64,000 bases of DNA from Thysanoteuthis rhombus (Eukaryota; Mollusca; Cephalopoda; Oegopsida; Thysanoteuthidae), in the NCBI GenBank assembly GCA_963457665.1, contig OY735203.1, forward strand, positions 19,473,203 through 19,537,202, written 5' to 3'. Each line of letters begins with the position of its first letter. Position 1 is the first letter of the stretch. Of the stretch, positions 1 to 13,274 are shown piece after piece. Position numbers and translations under genes: made by a program. The notes under the pieces were generated by a model, which made no database searches, had not been told where the DNA came from, and saw only the letters and a list, made by a program, of their open reading frames with translations.

Positions 1-1279
1 ATGCGTTTCCTCAGCTGTCGATTCGACCACTGTGAATTCAAGAGTTATATAACGTATAAAAAAACGTAAAATTATGTTTGCGTATATGTGTATTTTTCTC
101 CTTGGTGTGACTAGTAATAACAGAAAAAAGAGAAAGCCACTCAAAATGCATTCTCGATATATTAGTGTAGTAGAAGGAAATAATTCTATGTTTTTCAAGA
201 TTACTCTTTAGTCTTTACGGAATATATTGTTTATATATACACTCTGAGGATGAAAAGTATCTGTTACATTTATTGAAGAAAGTGTACTTCAGCAAACGTT
301 TTTATGCTCAAACTTGTTCTAATTGTCTACGAAAAATTTTTATTTCTATACTGTTTTCAACAACGGTCTATCAATTTTGAATCAGAAATCGAGTATGTCT
401 TGCATTAATTTTATATAAGAAGACTGCATGTTTGTGTGTGTTCGTAGGTTTTAATGTGTATGTATGTATGTCTGTCTTCGAGATGGTACTTGCATACTTA
501 CATAATTGAGACTATAATGATTTATTCAGTAAGAATCAGAGGGGTATCCCTTTTTATGATATATAGTTGAATTAATTCACAGTTTTGTCCTAAATTGCGC
601 AATTTTCATATTAGGTATGAAACCTCTTGATTGAAATTACGTTTCATATTTATAGTTTACGTGATTGACTCGACCTCCCACCAGAATTGAACAGAGACCA
701 TGCAGATATTTGCTATGGGATATTCTCAGCTCAATGTCCCTAAATACAAAAGGGTTTGTTTGCTGATCACATTGAAGCAACAAGGAGAGGTTTTCATTCG
801 TAGAATTAAAATCGTAAAAAAGAAATCAACGATAGATTCCTTTGACATGCGTTAGTATAAATGATGATATCCCAGGGTAATGTTTCCCCACCCATCTTGC
901 CCAATCGTGTGAAATCAATGGGCCTCATGGCCCAAGTGTAACATACACCTGTCATAAACATAGCGTTGACTTTCCTGACACCCGATAGTAAATCATTCGA
1001 ATTGAAATGCCTAAGGGCGCCAATTTGATTTGACACGAAAATCATCGTTCTTTGATTGGCCCCTGAAAGCTAAAGCTCACCCTTAAATATTTCTCTTTTC
1101 TAAAATTTATATTACCATCATGATCCAGGAAGGAGACATCTTGTCTCTACATGGCACTACTAGTTATTTAGTTTTTATGTTCGTATTTATGGTCTGCATC
1201 TGACAACATTGGTTTATGCCTTTGATATGCTTCTACGTGCATAAACATATGTTTGCAATAATAATATAAATAAAGATAA
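1..1279. other. Unassigned AT-rich sequence
   Basis: I recognise no gene, RNA or transposon here. An 80-codon minus-strand frame at 806-1045 has no domain I know and no coding support beyond its length. Confidence 0.5.
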
Positions 1280-1341
1280 CTATAATAATAATAATAATGA
1301 TAATAGTAATAATGATGATGATGATGATAATAACAATGATG

Positions 1342-1397
<56 letters not shown>

Positions 1398-1422
1398 TAT
1401 GATGATGATGATGATAATGATA
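1280..1422. repeat. (AAT)n/(ATG)n trinucleotide microsatellite
   Basis: The tract starts as imperfect AAT/ATG mixtures, becomes nearly pure AAT in its middle (about 1341-1397) and ends in GAT repeats. Such tracts are the usual surroundings of Dong-type LINE insertions elsewhere in this window, but no element end is visible here. Confidence 0.9.
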
Positions 1423-1428
1423 AAAAGT

Positions 1429-1430
<2 letters not shown>

Positions 1431-1478
<48 letters not shown>
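1431..1478. repeat. (TA)n microsatellite
   Basis: About 24 uninterrupted AT dinucleotides followed by a short TATG run. Confidence 0.95.
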
Positions 1479-1488
<10 letters not shown>

Positions 1489-1615
1489 GTTTGTATATGT
1501 GAATTGTTACCTCCTGATTGCTAGATAAGAGTGTGGCTGTCAATAGCAATACAATTGTAATCCATGTGTTGCAGGGAACACATCTGCTTATGTAGTATTC
1601 AAAATTCGAACAATA

Positions 1616-1642
1616 TACACACACACACACACACACACACCC

Positions 1643-1724
<82 letters not shown>
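1616..1724. repeat. Composite (CA)n(TA)n microsatellite
   Basis: About 12 CA units are followed by about 40 TA units. Open frames through this block on either strand are artefacts of the dinucleotide repeat. Confidence 0.95.
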
Positions 1725-1726
<2 letters not shown>

Positions 1727-2187
1727 CATCTCCGACAAACCATGATATTTCTATAAACACTTTTAGAATGAAACACATTTAGTCCAGTACCGGTGATAAC
1801 CAGTAGCAAATTGAGTGACCGACCACGTGAATGAGTAGCAGAAAAACATATTAAATCATCACGTTTTGTCAGACAACGTCCAATCTCATGATGTACATAC
1901 AATTTGGGAAATGGGAACACGTACATGCATATTCAAATATTGATGTCCTCCGACCACAGAACAGAGAAATTATCAATTTGCGTGCATTCTTTCGGACTTT
2001 TGCCTGACAACAGTGTCGTTAGCTCCATTGGTAAATCAGAGTCACGTTAAAACTTTTTTGGATGGACGCTGGTTCAGACCCGATGAAATGTCCGCTCCTT
2101 TTTTTTTATTCACGTGGTCAACTTTCCGATTCGCAACAGCTCAACATCTGTGGCAGAGATGATAAGGTTCCTCCTTGAAAAAAAAAT
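1725..2187. other. Unassigned sequence
   Basis: No gene or repeat recognised. Confidence 0.5.
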
Positions 2188-2262
2188 TCACACACACTCG
2201 AATACACACACATACACACACATATACATATGTATATGTGTGTGTGTGCATGTGTGTGTGTA
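2188..2262. repeat. Self-complementary (CA)n-(TA)n-(TG)n block
   Basis: CA-rich sequence leads into a short TA centre near 2225-2236 and then TG-rich sequence. The left arm is therefore complementary to the right arm and the block could fold as a hairpin. Confidence 0.85.
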
Positions 2263-3189
2263 TGTAACCACTGATACAATATTTATCAGTCATATGCATA
2301 CAGTTCCATAGTATTCTCGGCTACATGCCATGCAGATCAACTTTAATCCGACCAGAGATATTTAAACAAGTTGGAAAAGAGAGAGAGAAGTTGAGGTATT
2401 TAAGAGATAAGCTCTCATTTTCATATCATTTGATAGTTTTCTAAGTCTCAAGATTCCTCAAATATTTTCATCAACATCAGCAACACTGTCTATTTCCCCA
2501 AATAATCTCATAGAAGACAAAACACAGGTTTCATGAATGTATATCCAAGTACTGATATATTTTTTTCTTCGCATACAAACGAGTTAATTCAAAAACGCTA
2601 ACATCTGTAGTACTGATCACTGTCACTGACAGCCTGACATACCAAAATTGAATAAACACCCCTTGATAGATCTTCATACAAGAATACTGTATTTAATCGA
2701 GTTCGGTGTAATCTCGAATATCATGCGACCCTTGAAGCTGACTTGAAGCTAAAATCTATATGTAATCTATGTATATTATCATTATCTCTAACTTCAAGTA
2801 TGATATATATAATATCCGACTTGCTCATCCATGGTCTGACTCCCGAGGATATTTTTCTTTTTGATACATATTTTAGGCATTATTTCATCATTCATTTATA
2901 TTTTCGTTCAGTTTATCAAATGCAATAAACAAATATAGTTATCAATCACTCAATAGCGGATGTGTTTCTTGTGATGGTTAATCATTTTTGCTCATTGTTC
3001 ACAATATTAAATGTTTTTTGCGTTATAATTCAGTTAATCCATTTGGTGAATGCCTAAATAATTCAGGAATCGGTATCCTTGTTTATCGTCCCTCTTATTG
3101 TTCAAATCCCATTTCTTTTCAGAAGGCAATGCTCTTAGGGTGTGAAAAACGCCCGGGCATAATTCACATCGGATAACATTTTAAAAAGA
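2263..3189. other. Unassigned sequence
   Basis: AT-rich sequence with no recognised gene or repeat. Short frames around 2743-2928 and 2988-3176 show no domain. Confidence 0.5.
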
Positions 3190-3590
3190 CGTCCAGGTGC
3201 GTAATAGAATACATGGCCCTTCAGTACACAATGGAATGACACTGAATGATATTTACAAGCTGCAAGATTGAGCAAAGCGCTGAGAGATTTCTGGTTACCC
3301 CGTCAACAGATTTCTCTGTATGGCCTCAGTATTGTAGTCCTAAAGAAAATGGGTGGTATCCGTATGATTATTTGGAATCAAAACTGCACATCATCTACGC
3401 TGGTAGCCGTCCATGGCTAGAGAGCACTGGTTGCTCTGATATTCCCTGATACCTAGCCAAGAAAAGAAAAGTGATGGATCGATGCCTTTCCAAACAGAGT
3501 TTGAATTCAATGTGCCAAATTGTGCTTTCAAGCTTTTAGCCGTTAAGCCATTTACAATTCTCAAATTGTACAAAGTCTGAACCAAGAACA
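3190..3590 (+). pseudogene. Decayed Ty3/gypsy-like reverse transcriptase remnant
   Basis: From 3313 the plus strand reads SLYGLSIVVLKKMGGIRM. This resembles the start of the Ty3/gypsy reverse transcriptase, where the family pattern is SPYASPIV-V-KK-GG-RMC-DYR. The DY that should follow is in another frame, implying a frameshift near 3370. About 40 codons further on, the frame containing FEFNV resembles the conserved EFNVMPFGL region of the same domain. An LTR retrotransposon pol gene would be 3-4 kb and no LTR, protease, RNase H or integrase is visible, so this is at most a short dead fragment. The assignment rests on remembered family motifs and could be chance similarity in part. Confidence 0.4.
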
Positions 3591-3724
3591 AGACTTCGGT
3601 TCATTCCAGTTTCATCCAACAACACACTACTTTTATATATGAGCTTCAGCTGAATATTATAAGCAGTAGCATCTCTCCTGAGATATTGTGTTGTCATTGT
3701 GATCATAAACGTCGCAGAGGCCAC

Positions 3725-4015
3725 ATTATGGTTCCATGAAACGAAGAAAAAAAATACTGAAAGAAAGAAGAAAAAAAGAGTACAGAAAGAATAAAACTGG
3801 AACAGAGAATGAAAGGAATATATAATGAAGGATAAAGTGGAAAAAGAGAAACGAAAAGAGGAGTGGGAAAAAGCAGAGAGTAAAACAAACATAGAAAACA
3901 TGGAATGTAGAGAGAGTTTTGGAACGGAGAGAGAAAGTAAAAAGTGGTGAGGGTGGAAAAAGTGGTGAAAAGACAAGGTAAAAAAGGTAGGAGCAGTGGT
4001 GAAAAAGGAAGAAAA
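3725..4015. repeat. Polypurine (GA-rich) tract
   Basis: About 290 bases that are very largely A and G on the plus strand, in irregular GAAA/GGAA/GAGA runs. Minus-strand frames rich in S, F and L through it are by-products of the pyrimidine bias. There is no fixed repeat unit. Confidence 0.75.
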
Positions 4016-6125
4016 AACCTTTTTATTCTAATAAATCAACATGGATGTTTAATTATTTTGTGATATGAAATATAAATATTTTTAGACTATAAATAGTTCA
4101 TAAGTAAAAACGAGGGAAAAACATGAAATTTACGTTAACTCAACAACATATGAATGAGTTCATTCTAATAAGGAATTATTTACGGGTGGCTTGATTTTCA
4201 AATCAGTGTTTCGATTATTTTTGAAAATCCTTTTTATCAAATGATGTTCTAAATGTGATTCTTTAATAAAGAGGGAAAGTGTGGGAAGAAGAAGGAAAGA
4301 TGTTTGATAACAAGATAAAAACAAACAAACAGAAGGGAGAGAAAGGGGAAAGAGGAAGCGATTTGAATCGTCACCATAGTGACACGGACAGGCCTTGATA
4401 ATCACAGACACAACTAACGAACGAGCTGAAAACCAACTTGATCTGGTTGCTCGAGTGTATTATGTTCATTCGGAAGAATAGCTCACAGACACTGGAAAGC
4501 GTCACATCTCAGGAGTACTTATTGCTTATATTCATGTTATCGAATTTCAACAACAATTAATACCCCACTGCCACATGTTCATTATTTCACGAATATAGGA
4601 CGGATTCAGGAACAGAAAAAACAGTTGACTATCTTGTTTCTGCTGATATTCAGAATTCAGCTGGAAATCCAGAGCTTTATCAGTGAGTTAAATAATCCGT
4701 GGACTTTGTCGTACCTTCGATCCTAAGTATTGAGTATAAAGAACAGATAAAGTACAAAAAAATCCCCAAAACATTTTTAAACGAAAAACAATCAATTTGA
4801 AGTTTTGAAACATTTAACAGATCTATCGTACTGCTCAACAAACACATGAAGTTCAAGTATTATGCGCACATCAACACTGGGATGTCTACGTCTCGAAAGG
4901 ACATGGCTCTGCTAACCTCCTGATGCATTAGTACTTGAGGGATTGCCCGGGGAAATAGTTTCATGTGTAAGCCCTGATATAATTAAAGAAGCAAGTGATA
5001 AAGACATTGATGACGATTCTCTTGATTTTAAAACTCACTGACTCTATCTGGGATGTCACTTCTTGAATTAAATTAAGTGTAGGGTGATAGTTATGTTGTT
5101 ACAAACCATCCCTAGCATGACTTATGCAACAGAACAAGTAGGAAGATTACTATAAGATAAAGAGCTGGACAGAATCAAAGGCTTTATTCCTACGGCTCTA
5201 CCCCAGCCAAAATTATGCCTCTTAGGCGTTTGTTTTAGAAAAAAAAATCAGTTTTCAAATTTGGTAATTTTTTTTAACCATGAACAAGTCCCTCGGATAA
5301 ACATTTGAGAGAGTTGGATTATTTCTTCGTGAACCAGTGTCTTCTCTGACGATCAAATGTGTAGCTCTTTCTACAAAATATTTACTTCTCGATGAAAAGA
5401 TGCAGAATATAGGTAACGACTATGAAAGTAGGAGCGATGACAGGTGTATAACAAAGAATAGAGTCTTTAAAGATATCCCCCAGTAATAATGCAACTTCAG
5501 TTCAACCTGTGATCACATGGATCTCTACGAAACACCAACAATTTTGTAATTTTCAAAATAACCATAGGATTTCCAGGTGCATTACCTGTATCATATCATT
5601 GTAAAAAAAAATGACTTATTTGCTGTTTTTTTTTTCATTTAATCACGTGAGTGTATTATTCATAACAGAGCGAAAATATTAATGTTCTTAACGCAGCTGT
5701 GTTTACGAGAGATTTTCGGAAATGAATTAACTGTCTCAGTTTGAAGACGTTAGTTATTGTTCACGTGCTTATCTCATAAGTCTTCTTGGAGTACAGTGAA
5801 CAGAATTTGTATTCTGAAACTGATTCTTTTTACTTATCTTGAATTAAATAAAGCGACTTTGAGCGAAACGTGAATCTATGATTGAAGAGAGAAAAATGGC
5901 AAAACAATTGCCAGCGGATATTTTTGAAGATAGTACGATACAATAACGTGGCAATTATCCTATATATTATAGTATAAAATATATCTATCATCTACCAATT
6001 CTCGAAAATAGGCTAGAAAAAAGCATGAAGGAATAAATTTGTAAAAAGATATTTTCAAATATGTGAGTATTGTATTTAGAGACCGTAGAATATATATTTT
6101 GCATTGAAGACACAAATCATCTCAC
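4016..6125. other. Unassigned sequence
   Basis: About 2.1 kb in which I see no gene, RNA or known repeat. Purine-rich patches continue to about 4350. Confidence 0.5.
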
Positions 6126-6372
6126 AAGAAGAAGAAGAAGAAGAAGAAGAAGAAGAAGAAGAAGAAGAAGAGAACAAAAAGAAGAAGAAGGAAAAGAAGA
6201 AGAACAAAAAGAAGAAGAAGGAAAAGAAGAAGAACAAAAAGAAGAAGAAGAAGAAGAAGAGAGGAAGAAGAAGATGAAGAAGAAGATGAAGAAGAAGATG
6301 AAGAAGAAGATGAAGAAGAAGAAGAAGAAGAAGAAGAAGAAGAAGAAGAAGAAGAAGAAGAAGAAGAAGAAG
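6126..6372. repeat. (GAA)n tract with 30-bp and 12-bp higher-order units
   Basis: About 250 bases of almost pure purine on the plus strand. It opens with about 15 AAG units (6126-6171). Next comes a 30-base unit beginning GAACAAAAAG, present about two and a half times (about 6172-6259). Then a 12-base GATGAAGAAGAA unit is present four times (about 6273-6320), and pure AAG closes the tract to 6372. The K/E/R-rich frame on plus and the S/F frame on minus are repeat artefacts. Long GAA tracts can adopt triplex structures; whether this one does cannot be judged from sequence. Confidence 0.9.
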
Positions 6373-6672
6373 GCTGATAAAATCAAAGCCTGGTGCGTGG
6401 ATGGCTTACCTTCCCCAACTAGCCACATCAGATTGTGTAGAAAAACGGAATTATATATTTAAAAGAACAGCAACAACTTTCCTAATCTTAAAAAAAAAGT
6501 AAATCCCGGAAACCTGATATTGCAACCCATACAAAAAGAGAGAAATTCATTCTAAACAATATGGAAAAAATAATCGTTTACAGACACGAAATAAGGAAAA
6601 AAAGAAATATAAAGATTATGATACACACGCTTGCACACATAGGCACACAGACATATATATGCTTACAAAGAC
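6373..6672. other. Unassigned sequence
   Basis: No gene recognised. CA-rich sequence begins near 6620. Confidence 0.5.
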
Positions 6673-6716
6673 ATACACACACACATATATATGTAAATAT
6701 GTGTGTGTGTGTGTCT
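6673..6716. repeat. Self-complementary (CA)n-(TA)n-(TG)n block
   Basis: CA units, a TATATGTAAATA centre and TG units make a short inverted repeat of the same design as at 2188-2262. Confidence 0.8.
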
Positions 6717-7137
6717 GTGTATGTATCTGTATGCGTGTGAGTGCGTGAGTATACATCTTGTTTTGCGTTTGTTTTATGATGTTTTCGCCTATTTCTTTGT
6801 TATATTTTCGAAACAAATTTCCATTTCAAAGTGAGAGGAAACAAATCAGGTTCCTTTTGATCCGAACAACGTTGGGAAAAGTTGGTTAATGAACCGTTTG
6901 TGGCCATCAACCTGCGAAGAAACCAACTGTTTCTAAGCTGCTAATGACTAGAATGCAAGATCAGCCGACCAGAGCAGAGGGAGAAGGTTTGGGACTCGGG
7001 TGTGTTAGCCGGATGGTTATTCCAGTACAGAGCAAACGGAAATACAATCCGACGCAATGCAGTTTGGGATGCATAATTGGATGTGATTGTTCACCGTCAT
7101 CCCCAATCTTTCCACTGATTGCAAAATACAAAAGACG

Positions 7138-7138
<1 letters not shown>
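6717..7138. other. Unassigned sequence
   Basis: No gene recognised. The somewhat GC-richer stretch 6930-7110 has a 60-codon plus-strand frame before the microsatellite, without a known domain. Confidence 0.45.

Positions 7139-7219
<81 letters not shown>
7139..7219. repeat. (TA)n microsatellite
   Basis: About 40 TA units with one interruption near 7189. Confidence 0.95.
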
Positions 7220-7222
<3 letters not shown>

Positions 7223-10200
7223 CAGGGGTACCCAGCATTACCCAGGGAAAAATATCATCTAATTTGGCAACACAGTGGAAGGTGTATTCTTTAATGTATT
7301 TTTTCTTACACAAGACAGTAAATGGATTATTTACACCAAAAGATTTTTCTTCTCTTCCAATCTGCGTCGTTCACTGAAAGTAGATTAACGGCTTGATTTA
7401 TATTTAATCACTAAAATTTGGAAGATTATTTTTTGATTTTCTTAAGCCGAATTTTTAGGTGCTTCAAATAATTGCGACAACTATTCCATTCTAGAATTTG
7501 TCTGTATTGGAATGAAACATATTTTAGTTTCTTAGCAGTTGATCTAATAACATTGTCACTGTAACGGTTACCCGGAAACTTACTTCACGTCAGTTGTCCA
7601 ATTGCAGGATTTTGAAAAATTTCAGTTTACTCCCGGTGCAAACTGTATAATTTCGTTTTCTTTTTCCATTCGTAATTATGTTCAGACATATTTCCGTTTT
7701 GTTTTTTTTTCCTCTGTTTGAAGAAACAATTTCAAATGACCGTTCGATAGAATGAAGAGGATTCTCCGATATAGCATTTTAGTTACATCGAAAACAACAC
7801 CCAGAACTATTTTCCCCCTAATAACTGACGTTTATCACAAGGTAACAAAGAAGTTATTAATCAGAGACAAAAATGTTTTGGTTGCTTTTTTACTGGTAAC
7901 TGATACCATAACTTAAAAATCAACTCAAAAAGCAATATGAAGGTAATGGTCACAAAATAATTATAAATTGTAGGGTCTCTCAATATATATTTAATTTGTG
8001 ACCGACGAGACAAGTGTTTTCGTGATTCCTCGCTGAGTATTATCGGTAGTTTGCAAAGAGTTTTCAGTCGTAATCCTAACATAAATTAACGTATGAATCA
8101 ATTACCCTCTTCCTGAAATAGACTTGCAAAATATAATGCATGTTGTTTTCTGTTTGTTATGGGAAATTTTTTTTTTCATAATTATCGAAATGTAACAAAA
8201 ACTAAATTTGTATTCATAAGATTACTGGATATCATCAAGGCATATCCAATTATATAGTGAACCACAACTTATCAAAAGTCCCCAAGTTTCTTTGATGAGC
8301 TTTTCCTATAGTATCCATGACAGCTGCAACATTTTCATATTACCAATTACCCATCCATTATTCATTCAAGCCAAGGCCTTTATTTCAGTATCATCAGGTG
8401 TGTTCTGGTTGCTACTAAACACCAATCAAATCCTTAAAATTCCCAATTCTTTTTTTAATTTTTCATCATGGGTAAGGTTATTAAATATTTCCTTCTTAGT
8501 TAATAAGATCTTAAACAATATAGTATCTGGTTCGCTCCGTACATTATCAATTTTCTATCACATTTTAGCCACTGGGAGTGTGCACCTTTCAAGATGGCTT
8601 CTGGAATGACAGGAAATCCTTTAAAATGACCATTAATGAACCATAATTCATACAAGATGATACGTTTGTTCCTCACTCCATGTTCTATTGATGTGAGAAT
8701 CAAGGTAGATTAGACTGTTTACATTGTAGTGATGACGAAGAGATCATAAATTGCCAAGTATATATAACTGAAGATAATTTGCAGCAGATACAAAAAAAAA
8801 AAGATATGCGTCGTCACATTTTCCTTCTTCTAATCCTGAATCTGAGTAGGATTCCATGAGAAGTTCGAATACTGAGATTTTTTTTTCAGAATTCGCCGCG
8901 TGTTTTCAAAGCGTTTTTGACTCGAGTGATTATTCAAATCTAGTAGATCCTCCACCTATGGCATCATCAAAACTTGTGATATCTCTGATAATAATTGCCT
9001 GATTTCCATTGAAGGTAGGTCAACATTTTGTACTTAATATTTTAAAAAACAATAAGAAGACTTCGATTTCTGTTTTAGCTTTACTTTTCAATTATTTACT
9101 TTATTTTCTTTTATTTTTTAATACACCACAAAAAATTTCCTGATATTTCATCATGGAAAGATTTATATGATCAGAATTAATATTTATAAACGGTCTCGAA
9201 AATATATTTAGATTGTATCAGAAGAGATTTTTGCAATTTTTTCTTCAGCCTCTTTATACTCTTACTCGTACTAAAAGAGAAAGAGAAACCTCAATTTTCC
9301 TCGACGTACATGATGATTTTTCAAAAATAACCTCCAAAGAACTTTGGAAACTGATTACCTTTGATCATTCTCTTTATGGTAGGCAAATTTTCAGTTAGTA
9401 AATGTGGTAAAAACGAAATTGAGTAACCTGGAAAATCAGAATATCTGTATTGCCCTCACCGTAACCAAGAAGTGGCATCTTTTTGTCTGGTTTTTCGTTA
9501 CAGTAGTCTCCAACTATCAAATATTGCAAAGAGAAATAATGGCATATTTATACTTTCATGGAGTTTTCAATAATACACAGGAAAGCAAAACAATTGAATT
9601 TGCCAAGACGACATATGTTAGTATTATCAATTTCTGATATTTTCATGCCATTAATAAGAAGAGATAATGTATGAAATACCGATACAAAATGATTTTTTAA
9701 AAGTCACATTCCATGGAGTCATATGCAGTGAAAAACTTATCATCGTAGCAATACATTTTTGTTTGTTGGTAATGATCCACTTCCTCCCACGTAATTAGTT
9801 GAGAAATACCGGGGAACGATGAACCAGACTTATACTGTTATTGTAGTTATCGTTATTTTGATGAAAAACATTGCTCAAAGTAAGTTCCTTTAGACTACTT
9901 ACAATGAGTCATACCCATTCTGATCTTAGGTTCACAAGTATCAATATGAAATAAGCAATGTCAGATACTAATGTAACGATAGCTTCAACAGCAGTAGGTA
10001 AGACTGAATCTGGCAACAATCAACCGGTAGTTATATGAACTGACACTGCTTTGTTGGTCACGTTGGAAGCAAAAGAACAATCATCGATTGATCTGTATAT
10101 GATGTTCAACAGTAACCCTCTATGTCTATAGCAAACATTAGGGATTACCAAACGGAACATGTCGTTTGTACATGTCATAAATGGATGTGACACCAAGTCA

Positions 10201-11264
10201 CCAATTGATCGACAAATGAAAGTAAAAGCAAATTAACTCGCTAAAAATATAGAGAACCAGTTTCATTCCTATACGAATGTATTTTCACTAACTACCAGCA
10301 CCCATGGCACATTCAACATGTAACATGAAGGCACTTGAAGGTTAAAGATCAGCGAAGTGATACAAACGCATAGGCTAGTGTTCCGACAACCATCAGCTGA
10401 GCATGATAGAATTCATACACAAGATAAGCATTGGTTAGTTCAATACTTTCCGCCCGCAGTGTCAGGGTGGATATCAGAGGAAAAGAATACGATTGCAATC
10501 GCCACTGAAAAACCAGCTGCTCCATGAACGCTGTCGAAGCTTTCTAATTGTAATTGTGAATCAGGACGCAAAAATACCTGCAATTGCATTTTAGATCAGG
10601 AATAAGTGCCCTTTCGTGGAGCCAATCATCTAATAACACTTGAATCTGTTCTATTGCTGATGAAGAAAACTACATTCATGACTAAATTCCTGAAATGAAA
10701 CTGTTCTGATTTATAACACTTTGTTTTATAATTCGTGTGTTATATTATACACTATATATTTTGCTCTGTATTTTGCTGAATAGTCTAGCCGAATGAATTT
10801 TGAACGGAGTGAAATATTCTGTGTAGATCTTTTCTAATACTAAACAAGGGAAAGATTTTTTACTTTTGAGTTGAATCTTTAACGAAGACTTTCAGTCTGG
10901 TTATATTTTAAATGCACGTTTCCCTTCGGTGAAAAACTTTTTTTTGATCTCGGAGCAGCTATTTTGGATTTCTGTCTGAAGAGAAAGCTCACCAACGAAA
11001 CGTGTGGACAAGTAATATGTTATCTCTTAACACTCCAGAGATCTATCCCGAAAAAAAAACTTAGCTAACCTGCATTTTTGAAACTATTAGAACAAACTAG
11101 CCCATAAAAAGGATGTGAATATGTCATGGACGTCATATTGGAAATTAAACAGCTTCAGATGCCAGGCTGTCGTAGACTTGTATTTATCAAATTAAACACA
11201 CATGCTATCTAGACATCCCGTTCAGAAACCTTGACTAGGATTAATAATGAACGAGCAATTCGTA
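7220..11264. other. Unassigned sequence
   Basis: About 4 kb of ordinary AT-rich sequence. Frames of 60-105 codons occur (for example 8292-8609 plus), but none carries a domain I recognise. A plus-strand segment near 8890-8990 faintly recalls the linker between endonuclease and reverse transcriptase of LINEs, too weakly to call. Confidence 0.45.
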
Positions 11265-11900
11265 TGTTTAGGGATTTGGCCGATTGCCATCTTGATCACT
11301 AACTTGAAAATTATACCTTTTTAGTTCTAACATTATTTTAATTTGTTTATCCACCACAATTGAAAATATTAAAACCTTCGAGAAACTATGACTAAGACAA
11401 ATTATGAACTGGTAATGGGCATTTTCAAGAATTTGGTGGATATCTTAGACGCCCTTTTGGAAAGTTCAAGCAGGACACAAGATTTTAATATGTTGTCCCT
11501 CGCTGAATAGGGGAACCATCAAACAAAATCACTTAAGCTGCATTTTCGAAAGGAGAACAACTAACTTTATAATGGGAATAAACCTTCCCAGTGACCTTCT
11601 TCATGTTATCAGGCACACCTAATACTGCAACATACCATTCGAAACCTTCGTGTTGGATGAATGATGAACGGTTAATAGACATATCGAAAATAATAAGTTT
11701 CCTGGAGTCAACCATATTGGAAATTAAACCTTTCCGGTAGTTAGATTCTAGGAAACATTTGATATGTTATTAAGTACTCTTGATGATACAGTAAATATTC
11801 AGGAGTAATGTCTGGGGTGGATAATTGACGAGCATTGGGCATTTTAAGGATTTAGCAGCTATCTTAGACATAATAGAAAAAGCTCAAATACCATGAACAT
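11265..11900. repeat. Degenerate dispersed repeat, three or more partial units
   Basis: A motif resembling gggcatttt-aagratttggcngntatcttagac recurs at about 11265-11300 (partial), 11417-11450 and 11837-11869. The 17-base string CATATTGGAAATTAAAC occurs near 11136 and again near 11711. Spacings (about 420 and 575 bases) are not constant, so this is an old, rearranged repeat rather than a clean tandem array. Its identity is unknown to me. Confidence 0.5.
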
Positions 11901-13270
11901 CATTTCGGGACCAAATGCTAATGCTCTCAGACTTTTGTTTGGGCTTTGCTGAGGCACTTATTCCATTATTACCAACGATTTGATTTTACTATTCAAGAAT
12001 CTTTTCTATAAGTCATTTCTGTTTGAATTAACATTCACTCAAATACTGATAAAAGCGGTTTCTTTCATTTTTTTGTTATAATGATTTTTCATCAATGGTA
12101 TCTGTTGAGCATAAGTATTTTAGTATCATCACCAATATTCTAGTTTTACAATCCACGGTTCATGTCATGTTCTGGGAATAAATGAAACTAAATCTCCTAC
12201 TTCGGATGCTATTTACATGTTTTTATGAATTTTGAAATGTCTGTGAGTTCAGTTTTGTTTTGAAAAAAAACCCATTGTTTTTCTCTGCGTTGTTCTTTTG
12301 TTAGTGTTTCCTCCATTCTCGTCTGTTCAATTAAATAGCCTTCCTGACTTCTAAAGTATTTGTTTGGCTCTTCCAATTCAAATTTACGCTGTATTCATTG
12401 TTAGGTAATTGAATTCCCTCTTTTGATTCCTGCTTTCATTTCAATACATATAACTGCACATCTCCCGATTTATATTACATTACATAACAATTCTAACTTT
12501 TGCACACTTATTTTAGTAAGATTATTTCTGATTGTTCATGTGAATCTAACGGCTGCATCTTCCTGATAACGTAAAACAAGGGTATCTGCTTCCACAATTC
12601 CACCAGAGGAAACAGTGTTACACGAACAGTGATAGTATAAAAAAAAACCCAAAACTTTGATCTTGGTTAGGGATTAACCCCTTACAGTTAACTCTCCCTT
12701 GACATTCAGCTACAGTGGATATACATTTGATCAAATGTTCTGTGATTGGAATATCTAAACCTATCAATACCCAATGTTATATGATTATGTCAGAAGTCAG
12801 AAGCATTATATAAGTTACTTCATGCTTTCGTTCTCCTGGATAGTGTAACTGTTATCACGTCTGCCTAATAAGTAGAAAGACCCGTCAACGTTTCTGCTGC
12901 ATTCTTCCTCTTTTTTGCTTTAAAGATGCTGGATCAATCATGATGATCCATTCTGCACACATCAAATTTGCACACAGTGGTAACTGGTGGCTTACATTGG
13001 AAATTGACTACCAGCAAGAATTCCGAACGCTTTAGCGTGTTATCTATTCACTATAATGCTGTCGTCTGGATCGTACCATCTTCTCCTTATATTTCAAGGT
13101 CTTCCAACCTTATCTTTTGCTGTGACCTTTGTTTGTGCTATAACAATGAGGGGGACAGGGCAACTGTTAAATCGGTAATTATATCGCTGTTATTCTATTT
13201 GCTGCTTTTGTTTTTGCTTTGTTGTTATTTCATTATCATTGTTATTAGCATAATCATTATTATCATTTAA
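11901..13270. other. Unassigned sequence
   Basis: No gene recognised. The last 60 bases become ATT-rich just before the Dong-like copy. Confidence 0.45.
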
Positions 13271-13274
13271 TAAC

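Noticed and set aside
6070-6462. 130-codon K/E/R-rich frame and its antisense S/F frame
   Set aside because: Both are produced by the GAA repeat, which has few stop codons in any frame.
8890-8990. Possible LINE linker region
   Set aside because: The resemblance is limited to a few residues (an F--VF, PPP pattern) and no flanking endonuclease or reverse transcriptase motif supports it.
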